A stretch of DNA of 64,000 nucleotides from Cheilinus undulatus (taxonomy: Eukaryota > Chordata > Actinopteri > Labriformes > Labridae). Below, piece by piece: positions 48,601-60,600 of the stretch (position 1 is the stretch's first letter; the number at the start of each line of letters is the position of its first letter). The stretch covers positions 39,037,000 through 39,100,999 of the forward strand of contig NC_054866.1 of the NCBI RefSeq assembly GCF_018320785.1. The letters are read 5' to 3'. The translations under genes and the position numbers were made by a program. The notes below the pieces were generated by a model, which saw only the letters and a list, made by a program, of their open reading frames with translations, was not told where the DNA came from and did no database searches.

Positions 48601-51600
48601 TAATAACTTGCTTTTTGAAATTCTGCTCTAGGTATTACAGAGATAATGTATTACAACCATCCTCCCAGAGAAAGCAGCTGCTGCACAAAAAAAATGTTAA
48701 AACTATGTGAGAAGCTAAATTTTTTACATGAAACATCCCTGCTAACACAGTGCATTTTCTTTCAAGTGGCAACCTCGCTTGCTTGCATGCTTGGATCATG
48801 ATTATCTATGGATTGAAAAAATAAAATAAGATAAATGGGTGGTAAATATACTTGGGCAGCTGTAAATATACCTGGGTGGCCTGTCCAAGTATCACCTTTA
48901 TGTGGAAAACAGCACATGTGACAGAATGTTTGGTGATGCTCAAACAGAACAAAGTAGCAAAGTTGCTAGTTCTGGCATTCAACTCCCTTCAACATGAAAA
49001 AAGAAATGTTTGGCATAAGACAATTTCTTTGGGGTGCTGTTTGCCTTGTAGTATGAACAATAAACAATAAAGGAACATGATTCTCCAAAATACATCTTGA
49101 TATAATAAAAATAATTTCTTGGCTAATACTAAGGTTCAGTCCCAATATACTGTACTATTTACCTGTATCACTAAGTCCTACCCCTATGTTTTGTTCGTTC
49201 ATGCCTGAGGATGGGATGTAGAAATGGAGAAATGTCTGGTATTGTTGTCGCATTTGTTTACATAAATGCCATTGACGACTACTGATGACATATTAAGAAC
49301 TTAAAGGGTTTCATTAAAGAAGTTTTCATCATTGACACCAGGCCAATCAAAATCAGGGGCTGGTGTCAAAGTCAGAAATGGGACTGGAACGGCCTAAACC
49401 AATGTCTAAAATTATTTCTACTTGGTATTTGTGCAGTTTTACATAAAGAGAAGCATAAACAAACAATATACTTTGAAATAAATGCCTGATCAGTTAGGAA
49501 CAACTCCTCTAAGTATGTCTGTATTTGAGTTGATCCCATTTGGAGTCATAAACCCAAAATCAGGACTTTAAATGGCTGTGAGAGATGTTTATCTTCAGGC
49601 CTATCTGGTAGAAAATCTTAACAGAAACATAGGGGGATTTACAATAAAGTGCAACAACATTTCTGACAGAAAAGTTTGGGGTGAGCGGAAGGGTGTAGCA
49701 CACAATACTGACAGCAGGTTGTGTCAAAAATGACACTTCAATCCAACACTGAGATTAATTTAGCGCTGACCATGAAACAACAATAATATGGATGAGCGGG
49801 AAAGAGGCTTCTACCAGAGAACTCTTTAGGCAAACTTCTAACACACAAACTGTAAGGTTTAAGCAAACATAAGTTTGATCTCTCTTTGAACTATTTTTCA
49901 ATATTTAATCTAACATGACCTTCTGGAGCAATCAACGACAACAGAATCTGATGCGACAGGCATCAACAAATGCAGATAAAGGATACGGTGTGAGTGGAGA
50001 ATCTTGTTTGTCCTTGGAGCCTGAAGCATCGTGGGTATCTGTGGTGTGCCGTGTGATGGGTGATGGACATGACTCCTCATCTGGGCTGCTGGGCTCTTCT
50101 CTCTCTTGTAGATTTTGTGGCATCTTCTCATCATCTCTGTTTGTGTTTGAAACATCTCCTGCTGATCCCTTAAAGCTTTCATCACTGAGTTCTCTTTCCT
50201 CTCCACTGGCACACTCTTGTTCCCTGCCACAGTCATGAGTTTGCAGATTAATCATCTGCCAGTTCTCTTCGGCGTCTTGGCTCAGATTTGTCTCCTCTGA
50301 TGCCTCCAAGCTTTGAAGAGAAACCAGGTCAGGGTCGGACATGACGCTGGTCCAAGGACTGGTTTTGTCAGTTAAAGAGGTCATTTCATTCAGAGGCCGT
50401 GGCTTCAAAACAACCTCCTCGTAATCTCCGTCATCCTCGTCTTCAACATTACCATCAACTTCCTCCTCCTCTCTTAGCACTGTCCTTTCTTCATCTTTAT
50501 CTGATGCTTCTTTGTTTTCATCCTCAGACACAGCGGCCTCATACTTTTCTTCCTCAGATTCAGAGTCAGAATTGGCTTCAGGGAGATCTGGCAGAGGTGT
50601 TAACAGACGAAGCACGTCATCTTGGGAGGAATCTGAATCTCTGCGTGGACTGGAGGCAGTTTCAGGGATAGTTTGCAGGTTGTTTTCTCTAACAGGGGAA
50701 GTCGTTGAGATGCTTTGTGGGTTTGAAGGAATCATTTCATGGTTTTCTTCTCGAAGGCCTAAGCAAAGAGAAGAGTGGAGATTTAAGCAACAATGCTCCA
50801 AATGTTGCTTATTGTTAGCAATAAAAAACCTTCATATGCCTAGAAAGAAAAAAGGTGATCTCTTCAAGAACCTCAGTGGCTTTCAAAAGTATTCATACCC
50901 ATTGAATTTTTCAATTTTTCTTCACATTACAACTACAAACCTAAATATATTTTATTGGGATTTTGCGTGATAGGCGAACACAAAGTGGCTCATAATTGTG
51001 AAGTGGAAGGAAAATTATACATGGCTTTCAAATTTTTTTACAAATGAAAATCTGATAAGTGTGGTGTGCAAAAGTATTCAGCCCCCTGGAGTCAATACTT
51101 TGTAGAGCCACCTTTCGCTGCAATTACAGCTGCAAGTCTTTTGGTGTATGTCTCTAACAACTTTGCCCATCTAGAGACTGACATTTTGCCCATTCCTCTT
51201 TGCAAAATAGCTCAAGCTCAGTCAGATTTGATGGAGAGCGTCTGTGAACAGCAGTACAACACAAGCAAAGATCTAGACAGGAAGAAACATCACTAGTGCC
51301 ACAAAGTGCTTCAAGTCCAATTAAATGCAGGTGCTGCACATACTGTAGATATTTCTTTTTTGTTTGTGTGTGTTTTTGTTGAACGACATGAAACCTCTCA
51401 ACATCATCACCATCAATTAAGCTGGAGAAAGAAAGCCTGAATTAAATGAGCCAAATCCTTTCAGATTTAGGCAACACAGAGCGATCTTCTTACAGATAAA
51501 GTACAAAGTCGGAAATGGATCACTGAAATACAGAGAAATGAATGATCAAAAACTTTATAGTAACCCAGAAATTCAACATTAATTCAGTTTCACATTCATC

Positions 51601-54600
51601 ACTGATCAAACCAGGTTGGTAGTGCCCTCAGATTTTACTTTAGGAACTTGAAATCAGGTCCATAAAAATAACAGTGAACCTGATTTATGCCCACCATCCA
51701 CAGTGTCTTTTATTGGCAGTATGGACCCCTGTTGAGTCCAAATAACCTAAAATTAAGCAAATATCAGTATGTTTTCCTTGTATTTTTGTCTGTTGCCCAT
51801 CCATTTCTAAAAGTTTTGAGTCTGAATGACTGAGTGGGCATGTCACTCACTAAAAGTGATGTTGGTTCATATCCTCTATACAAACGATTGTGTCTGCAAA
51901 TCAACTCTAGGCTGATGCCACAAATAGTTTACCTTCTTAGAAAGGTTTTTTAAAATTTAATGACTATTTGACATTTTAAAAATAATTTTCACCTCCAGCA
52001 GTAAAATTTAATCATGTTACTTTAGGAATAAAGATCTGTTAGATGGATCCTCTGTATCTCACCACTAATGATACTGTTGACTTCTCCAACTAACTGGTTG
52101 GACCTGAGAAGAAGCTGACATGAGTCCGTCTCTGTGTCCCTCTCCTCCACCTTCTTGTTGCCAACATCCTGCTCAATCAGGGGTGGGAATGTGGGAGTCG
52201 AGAGCTTGCGACTGAAGTATCTCTGGATGTTGTCCAGCTCACTCAGTTTTTTCCTGTTCAAACAAGAATTTAATGTATAAATTTGGATTTATTAAATGCT
52301 CTAATCCACAATCCAGCATGTTAGGAATGATACCTGAGTGCTGAGAACAGGAATGAGCTGGAGGGGTTGATGTCAGCTGCACTAGTGCTACAGACAGAAG
52401 TATTGGCTGTTTGTTCCTGCAGACTCTGATGGTACAGTCGCACTTTGTCCATGTGTTCAAAATGGCGGTCACTCTCACTGGATCTGAGCATTTGTGAAGA
52501 ATAAATTAATACCTCAGCTGAAGCTTATTTGGTTATGGAAATACATCATACAAAGTATACAGAGTGAAGTTTGGTTTACCTCTCAGAGAACAGCCTTTCC
52601 GTGTGGTCAGGTGATGAAATCTTCTGCTCGGGGTATCGACTGATGTGAGCAGGGAAGCTGCTGTAGGTGGCTGTGGTGTGGTAGGTTAAAGGGAAGGCCT
52701 GGAATAAAGCCTGTTAATCAAACACATTTGTTAATATTAAATCAAACATCTTTATGATTTTATGCCACAGTGTAAAAATGAAGAATTTCTCTCACTGATG
52801 AGTTAGTGGAAGCTTCTTCATTCACAGTTTTTCTCAGTCCTCGGAGGTCTTGGAGCCCTCTCAGTGGAGTGACTGACACTTTGAGCTGGCCGTGACACTG
52901 GCCACTGAAGTCTGTGATGTTGTACCAGCCACATACCGACTGGAACCCACAGATTAAGGGGGACAGGTCCACAGAGGCAAATCCAAGCACCCTCTCTGTT
53001 TCTGTGGAGGTAAAACAACCCGAGAGTGAATAAAAAGCTCAAACAGATCAACAGGCTTAATACACACAGGAAAGTGAAACTGCTTCCTTTACCTCCTTTG
53101 TGCCAGACTTTGAATACAAGGGATTGTTGTGGATCAACCAGGAGCTGCTTTGAAAGTCTGTAGATTGAAACAAAATCGTCAGCCTGATATTTGATAAGTG
53201 TCAGTGAAATATCTGAGTTGGTATTGCTGATATAATTGACCTGCACTCATGGTGATGCTCCCACACAGGGCAGTCAGAGTCAGCTATTACCGCTGTTGAT
53301 GCTGGTTCATCAGAATCTGCAGTGAGGAATGAAACACAGCAGCACGGCATCCCTCCACTGCGCTCTGTGAGAGGGCAGCCTACGGGAAACACAAGTGGTT
53401 ATTACTTTCCTACAGAAGAAATAAATAGAGTTTGAAAGATTGAGCTTCACCTTTCAGATTCAGGTGCATGGCTCGGTCCACAGTAACAGTCACAGGGAAG
53501 GATTCATCCAGGCTTGTTTCCGTGTGCTGCACAGACGTAATGTCTGGTGTTGTCCTGGTGGTTTTCTTCTTGTGTTTGCTCTTACTGGAGGTTTTGGGCG
53601 TAGAAGGAGAAGGGGTTCGCTCTGCTACTTCCACCTCTTCTGGTAAAAGCTCCTCCTGGCTATCTGAGTTGACCTGGGTGTCAGCTTCAGCTCCAGGTGG
53701 TACCTCCACTGGATCAAAACCTGCTGTAAGGGTAACATGAACCCTGAGAGCAGCACCTTGTAGATCAGCTGCTGAGCGTCTAAACAGCGGGTACACTCCT
53801 GTAAAACCAAAAAACTTTATTAGCACACAGAAATACAAACAGTATTCTATGAACAGACAAATGTAATGATTTCCTACCACTGAGAGTGAGCTTCTGCTTT
53901 GAAGTCTTTGCCAGAGGGGACAGATCGACAAACGCTGAACCCACCAGGCGGTCTGTATCCCTAGGCCTTTGGGTTTTGTCTTTCTTAAAGGCAACCCACA
54001 CCTGAACCTCCAGCCTCTCCTCTCGAAGATACCACATCAAGGGCTGAGTGCTCCTCACCTCCACTGTTCTACTTCCCTGGAATGTCACTATGGCCTGACT
54101 TTCCTCTTCAACAGATGGGTGTTTCATCTGGGAGCAAAAGGCTTCATGGTCGTAGAACTTGTACCTGAAGTAGCAATAGGTGGAGCGCTGCAGCTCAGTG
54201 TGGCCTGGCAGAAGTAAACAGTGGACAGGGATCCATGCTCTAGGCATTGAAAAAGACAATGACAGTTTTCCTGTGCTTTCACACCAGTCTTCCTCTTCCA
54301 CTTGAATTTCATTGTGGTGGATTTCCCAGCCCACACCTTGAGCAGCTTGAATGACTCGCTCCCTGTCCGAGTGGTGGGCGAAGAAAATAGCAATCTCGAG
54401 ACCCCCAACCAAGATGTGCTGATTGTGAGAGGATCTTGTTTCCTGAGGTATATAAACTCCAAACCAGCCAGAAATACCTAATGTTTGGAAAAAGAACCTT
54501 ATCATTGCTTGTTCATCAACAAATTAATTTGATTAATCAGTCACTCAGAGATCAGCCTACCAGTTCTTTTACTGATGAGATCAGACAATGGTATTTTCAC

Positions 54601-57600
54601 TGTTCCCAACATCACATCTTTTGGACGATGATCGAGCACTGCTGCAAAAGGAAGCACGCAAAAAATTCATAACCCAACTCTGATATTATAGACTCACATT
54701 TACTGATGGAAAACTGTTTCAGTATTTTTTTTCTCAAAAGCTGTAAGTTTATGATTCTTTTTTCTCTATAGATTAACAGAATTGTGTAAAATTAATGCTG
54801 ATTTCAATATCTTGTGTAAAGGGAAGATAGACAAAAGTAAGTAGGTGGTTTAAGAGGCACACCATCAAAAGGGGAACTACATATTTAAATTACCTTATCA
54901 TTAACCTGTATTTTCATGGTAACTTAAAGACAATAACCTTACCTAATCCTTTGCGACTGTCTTTGTTCCACACAGTGAAGACAGCAGAGGCTTCTTCCAG
55001 CTGCTCAGCCAGGCTGCAGGTTTCTCCGCTGCTCCTCTGAACCAGCAGATCACAGGACACCTCCATGTGATGGTCAAACTCTGGGCAGAATGTCCTGGCA
55101 GTTACTCGAGTGCACCTCCTCTCACTTTCAGACAGGAAGGAGAGCTCGACTGTGACGTATGAGTTCACTCCTACTCCAGAAAAGTAGCTGAATCTCTCAT
55201 CTTGTTCTGATAAAACCCTGAAACACAGTCAGAAACACAATGCTGATCTGAAGATATTGTTGCAGTTACTACAAATATTGATAATGGCATGTGTACTCAT
55301 CCTTGTACACAGTATGAATTAGTAGGTTGGCTATCACTGACTCTAAACAGACAACTTCATTTGAAGATTTTTGTGTATATGGCAGTGCTGGGCAAACTTC
55401 CCTCATATTTATGTAGCCTCTTGTTGGAAATCTTCAGTACTTTTTAGCTTAATTCTTCTGTGTTCCAAGGGTTTTTTTCTGGACCAAATAAAAAAGCCTT
55501 TGTTTACTTTGCTCCCTGGACATGGGATAACTTGCAAAGCATCTTACATCTGAAAAATCTAGTCTCACTGGCTCATTTTAAAACTATATTAACTGGCCAT
55601 TCAGCTGAAAAAATGTGATTCCGTCCTTTAGCTGGTTTCATTCTTTCTTTTTCTCTCATGTTTTTAAGTCCTGTCTTGGCCAGGTCTCCCCAAAAAAGAG
55701 ATCTTAATGATGGTATGATGACTTTAAATAAAGGAACTAAAGCAATACTTTAGCCCAAACAACTGACCCTGATATATTCTGTATTAATGTTCTGTATAAA
55801 TTAATTCAATCATGCATATATGTATTGCTTTAAGATAAGTGATTCTCAACTGGTGGGTTGGGACCCAAAATGGGTCACAGGGTCGTTTTCAGTGGGTCGC
55901 TAATGTATACCTAATTAAAATACTGTGTCAAAAAGTCTATAAGGTGCTTTCTAAACATATTTGTGTGGATATCTATATGGTGTGTCTGTAGATTTTGGCT
56001 TGATCTTAGGTGTTCCTTCAGCAAAAAAAGGTTTGAAAACCACTGCTCTAGTAAAGCTGTTCTCAACAGGGGTGCCATGACACATTGGGGTGCATTCTGG
56101 CATCATCAGGGCTGCCTTAAAACTGCTTTATATGTAAGTAAGATTTGTTATGAATACAAAGATCATTTGCAATCCACACACAGAAAGTCAAAATAGCTTC
56201 ATTATGTTCCTGAAATCACACTGATGTAAAGCCATAAAGTGTTTTTTTCAGTTTTGCAGGTGTTCATGAAGTGAGAAACACATTAAAATGTTTTTAAGGT
56301 CAACCACCATGCATTTTGTCCAAAGCAAAGATAGTTTTAAGAGAGTGCTGTAGAGATTTAGCCACTTAATTATTTTACCACATAAATTCCTCGGCTGTCA
56401 TAGGGATGTCCAATTGTCTTTTTTAAATTACTTTTTGTATAGTGACCAAAGATTTTTGTGAATTCTAAAGGGTGCCTTGACAGAAAAATGCTTTAGAAAT
56501 CTTAAAATTGCAGAAAAGCCCCTTTATAATAAACGTGTGAAATGTACTATATCATGATTCAGTTAATGTCACACAAGTAAAGAGCACTTAGATTTTCCTT
56601 TGGCTGAGTTGTACCTTGCTGCAGCCTGCAGACCCGATGCTCTGTGGACTTGAACCACGAGTGTAACAGCACGCGCAGCAGCTCCTCTAACAGCCTGCCC
56701 TTCAGGTCTCACTGGTCGGTGCTTGTACCGAACGCACACATCCAGCAGGCCTACAAAACAGACAGACAAGTCGAGAAAACTGAACATACCAAATGTGTAA
56801 ATCACATATTATATTACCATAAATCTGTGTGTCTGTGTACCTGAAGGCTGAGGCTGATATCCACTGGGACTCTCTGTCCTGGGAATCAGGGGCAAGGAGA
56901 ACATTTGAGCCTCATCAGGATGCTGCCTCTGCATGGTGATCATGGCACAAAGCTTTGATAATGGAAGTAATCCTTTGGCCACGAGCTGGTCTCGAACATT
57001 TGGATAATAATATCTGCAGGACATTTAGTTGATTAATATTCATGAAACAAATTAAAGTTGTAAAAACCCTCAACTTTGAAATGTAAATGTTGCATGAGGC
57101 AGTTTTATAAGGTCTCAAGAGACTAAGAATTGTTTGGGGAGGTAGAGAAGAAAAAACAGACAAGTCTGTGCTACTGGACGAGACAGTCACAAACCTGCAC
57201 CACACTTCAAACTGGACCCCCCCTCCACTGCTCAGGCCTTGGCTTGAAAGAGAGCTGAGCAGCAGCCTCTGAGCAGGAACTCCATCAGGAGCCAGAAGCA
57301 CATGAGTCTCAGTGTGGCTGAACACCGGGTCAGGGATGCAGAGAGTCGTGGTGGTGCGAAACCCCCTCAGGTTCAGGCCTTTTTGAGATGACATACAGGT
57401 CAGAGTGATACAGAGGAAGGATAAACAAGTTTTAAAACTTTCAGTTGAAGATTTTATACACAAAAAGATCCTTACTGGTCTCTATGAGGTTCTGGTCCCC
57501 TTTTGTAGCAACATCTCCCTCCTGACAGGGGAAACTGTACTGGACATAGCAGTCTGCCTCCCCCCACACTGTGGACTGCAGAGGTGTCAGCCCAGTCACC

Positions 57601-60600
57601 TTCTCCACTCTTATCACAAACACATGCTCTCTCATAGATTCCTTGTGTGATGCAATAACCTAATGACAAACAAAATATAAACAAAACAGAACAATGAAAG
57701 AGTTTTATACTTTATCATGCATCATCATTTTTTCCATGTAAACTCTGGAGGAACTTGTCTATAAACAGGCTTGGGAGGTTATTAAACACAACCCATAATT
57801 ATCTGCTTCATTGGAAAAGAAAAATTCTTCAAGCACTGTGTAGCTGACATGAAGACTGACCTTTGTCTGAGATTGTGGCTGATGATCGAGCAGATGAACC
57901 GGCCTCACAAGATGAGGTAAAGAGTTGAATTCTTCATCCCTTGTACGCTGAAAGGCAACTATCTGCTCTGATCGGCCAAGAGCCAAAACAACCCTAAGAT
58001 GTCCTTTACAGCTACCTGAGAACACATCGACCACCGGCATGTAGCAGTCTACCCCTAAAACAGGGTACTGTGCCTGGAGGAGAAGGTGGGCAATCTTTGG
58101 ATCCCTGGAGAGGACAAAAGAGAGTATAAGTAACTTTTCTATGACAGGTTTGGTTTACAGAAGGTTACAGAAAAGATCCTTTAACAACAACAGCAACTGT
58201 GTTTCTAGAGAGTAAATTAAATAAAAATGTGGTTTATGCCTTTTAATTCATTTTCTTTATTTTACTGATTGAGTGATTGATTGTTTGTACTTTATTTATG
58301 TGTGATACACAAAGTGCCCAACCCTCATGGATTTTTAAGATACCAGAAATACAATTGCAGTGTTCTAAAAAACACACAGTTCATAACAAGCAATAACAAA
58401 GTCGCATGATCTTCTCCCAGCTCAGGAATAACCAATACATTCTGCCTTTTCTCCCAGGTTTTGCTGATATAATCTGGTATTAAAAAAGGCTCCTTTTCTG
58501 AAGTGAACTTAAGTTTTTCATCATCATTCAACCCAAAAAAGTTAGCATTAATCATTTTCCTAAAAAGTACATCCCCTCAATAGTAAACTGAACAATAAAA
58601 CACAAAATTAATCTTGTTCTCAGTTTCCCCAAAATCACATGGCAAACAAACTCTGTCCTACTCTGGGTTGGCCTTCTTTCTAACCGCTGCTTATGCTATA
58701 TATTTTTATATATGCGTTTGTTTCCAACATTCTAAGATATATCTGAACAAGTCACATTTTTTTATTTTGTCTTGAGTGAATACAGGTACATAATGCAATT
58801 GCCATGAGCACAACTGCCATCTGAATAAGGTGTGCCACAGCACCCCCTGGAGGACAGGCTGTACACCAAAAAGATAGTTGATTTCTTGCCTGTCTAGTAG
58901 TGTTGTAGTACTCGAGACCCAAGAACACATTTTGAAGGTCTTGGTCTTGTCTCGGACTCGAGCATTTTTACTTGGTCTTGTCTCGGTCTCAGACTGGCCG
59001 GACTCGGGATTTTGCATTAAGACCGGTTGAGACCAGCACTGATCTGCTATTCTTCCACTTCATTAATGTGATAATAAAGAGAAGCACCTGCTAAAACAAC
59101 AAATAGCTTCAATTTATGTGTAACTTCACCCCCCTCCCCGTGACGACTGCAACCTTCCTGGTGTTGTGACTGAGGAACACATCCCCCTGCACACAAGCGG
59201 GAGAGGTGGGAGGCGACAGAAGGACGAGACTGTAAGCTAGGAGAGCCCGAGACAGTTTTATTCTTCATGTGCGCAGATAAATACTAAAAAGTGCTTCCAA
59301 ACTTTATTTTTAAAAATATTGACCCAGTGTAGAAATCAGTGCCAGAATCAACAGAATTGAAGTTTATTAGCAAACTTTATGACCTGAAAGACGAAAAATA
59401 TAGTGCGTTCAGGTAACCTCAGTAAATTAGATGACTGTACCCTATGTGGTATGATATGTTAAAATATCCCATAAAAGATAGGGAAATTTAGTTTGACAGG
59501 AAACATCAATAAATGCAGTTTTGAATATGAGAAAACTGTATTTGAGGGATATAGAACAGATGTTACAGACTGAATGTTTACATTTTAGCTCAAACACAAC
59601 TCAGTTTTTACCACTTCTGTTGAAAGTATTTATCCTCATTTTGTCTTTGTTCCAGTCTATAGAAAAGTATCATTAGTGGTATTGACAATGACTCGGATCA
59701 ATAAGGAGTATCGATAACAGTATCAGTTTCAGCAAAAATTAACAATCCCCATCCCTCATCATAATGACACCCCACCGTGCAGGTTTTGGTCACAAAATGC
59801 TACAGTCTCTTATGTTTCTTCAATACAACCAAGCTCTTCTTTACATCTTCATTTCCCATTAAAAGAAAGGGGATTTTTGAGGACATGTTTTGTGATTTTT
59901 AGCAACCATACCTCTGTTAGTTTGCTCATGGTGGTGAGCTTGGATTTCTGAGTGTTTTTTTTACTGTTTTTTTTTTCTAGGCTGGGCATATATTATTTTC
60001 AGTTGAACTGTTCATGGTTATTTAATGTTGGAATATGACTTAAAACAGCTGCCATTAGCTCACTGATTGTTCTGCCTCCTTGGAAATCTTTTTGAGTGCC
60101 TTATGTGTCAGACACCTGCAAAAACTCAGACATCATCTTATTTCTAGTCAGAAATACCTCCAAACACTTACTTTAGGCCTCATTCACCTGACAAATCTAG
60201 AGAAACATCTCATTTTCAGATTTTTCAAACAATTCCGGACTTGTCAGTGGCTTTTAAATACATACAAGAATTTAGTTTTGACAAGAAGTTAGTTAAAAAA
60301 AAAAAAAAAAAGGGTTGAGATTTTGCATGTTGTGCTTTGGCAGACACCTTGTTTATATCTATCAGATTTAATAAAAGAAAACTAAAATTAAAGAGAGAAC
60401 GCTCTTTAACTGTTCAACCTTAGCATGCTTTTTTAAAATTGATTTTTATGGTCTTGGTCTTGGTCTTGACTTGGTCTTGGTTTCCAAAAGTCTTGGTCTT
60501 GGTGCACTCTGGTCTCGGGCAAGTCTTGGTCTCAGATAGTGTTGTCTTGAATACAACACTACTGTCAAGTGCAGTGGTTTACAACTTTTTTTTCTTAAGG

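Noticed and set aside
49932-49986. Continuation of the c2cd3 acidic exon to a stop codon at 49932
   Set aside because: The donor GTATCCTTT precedes it, and two downstream exons join in phase and match the C2CD3 C-terminal motif, so this stretch is read as intron.
50399-50970. Plus-strand frames of 90 and 152 codons opposite c2cd3
   Set aside because: They are antisense shadows of the acidic exon, composed of its reversed repeats.
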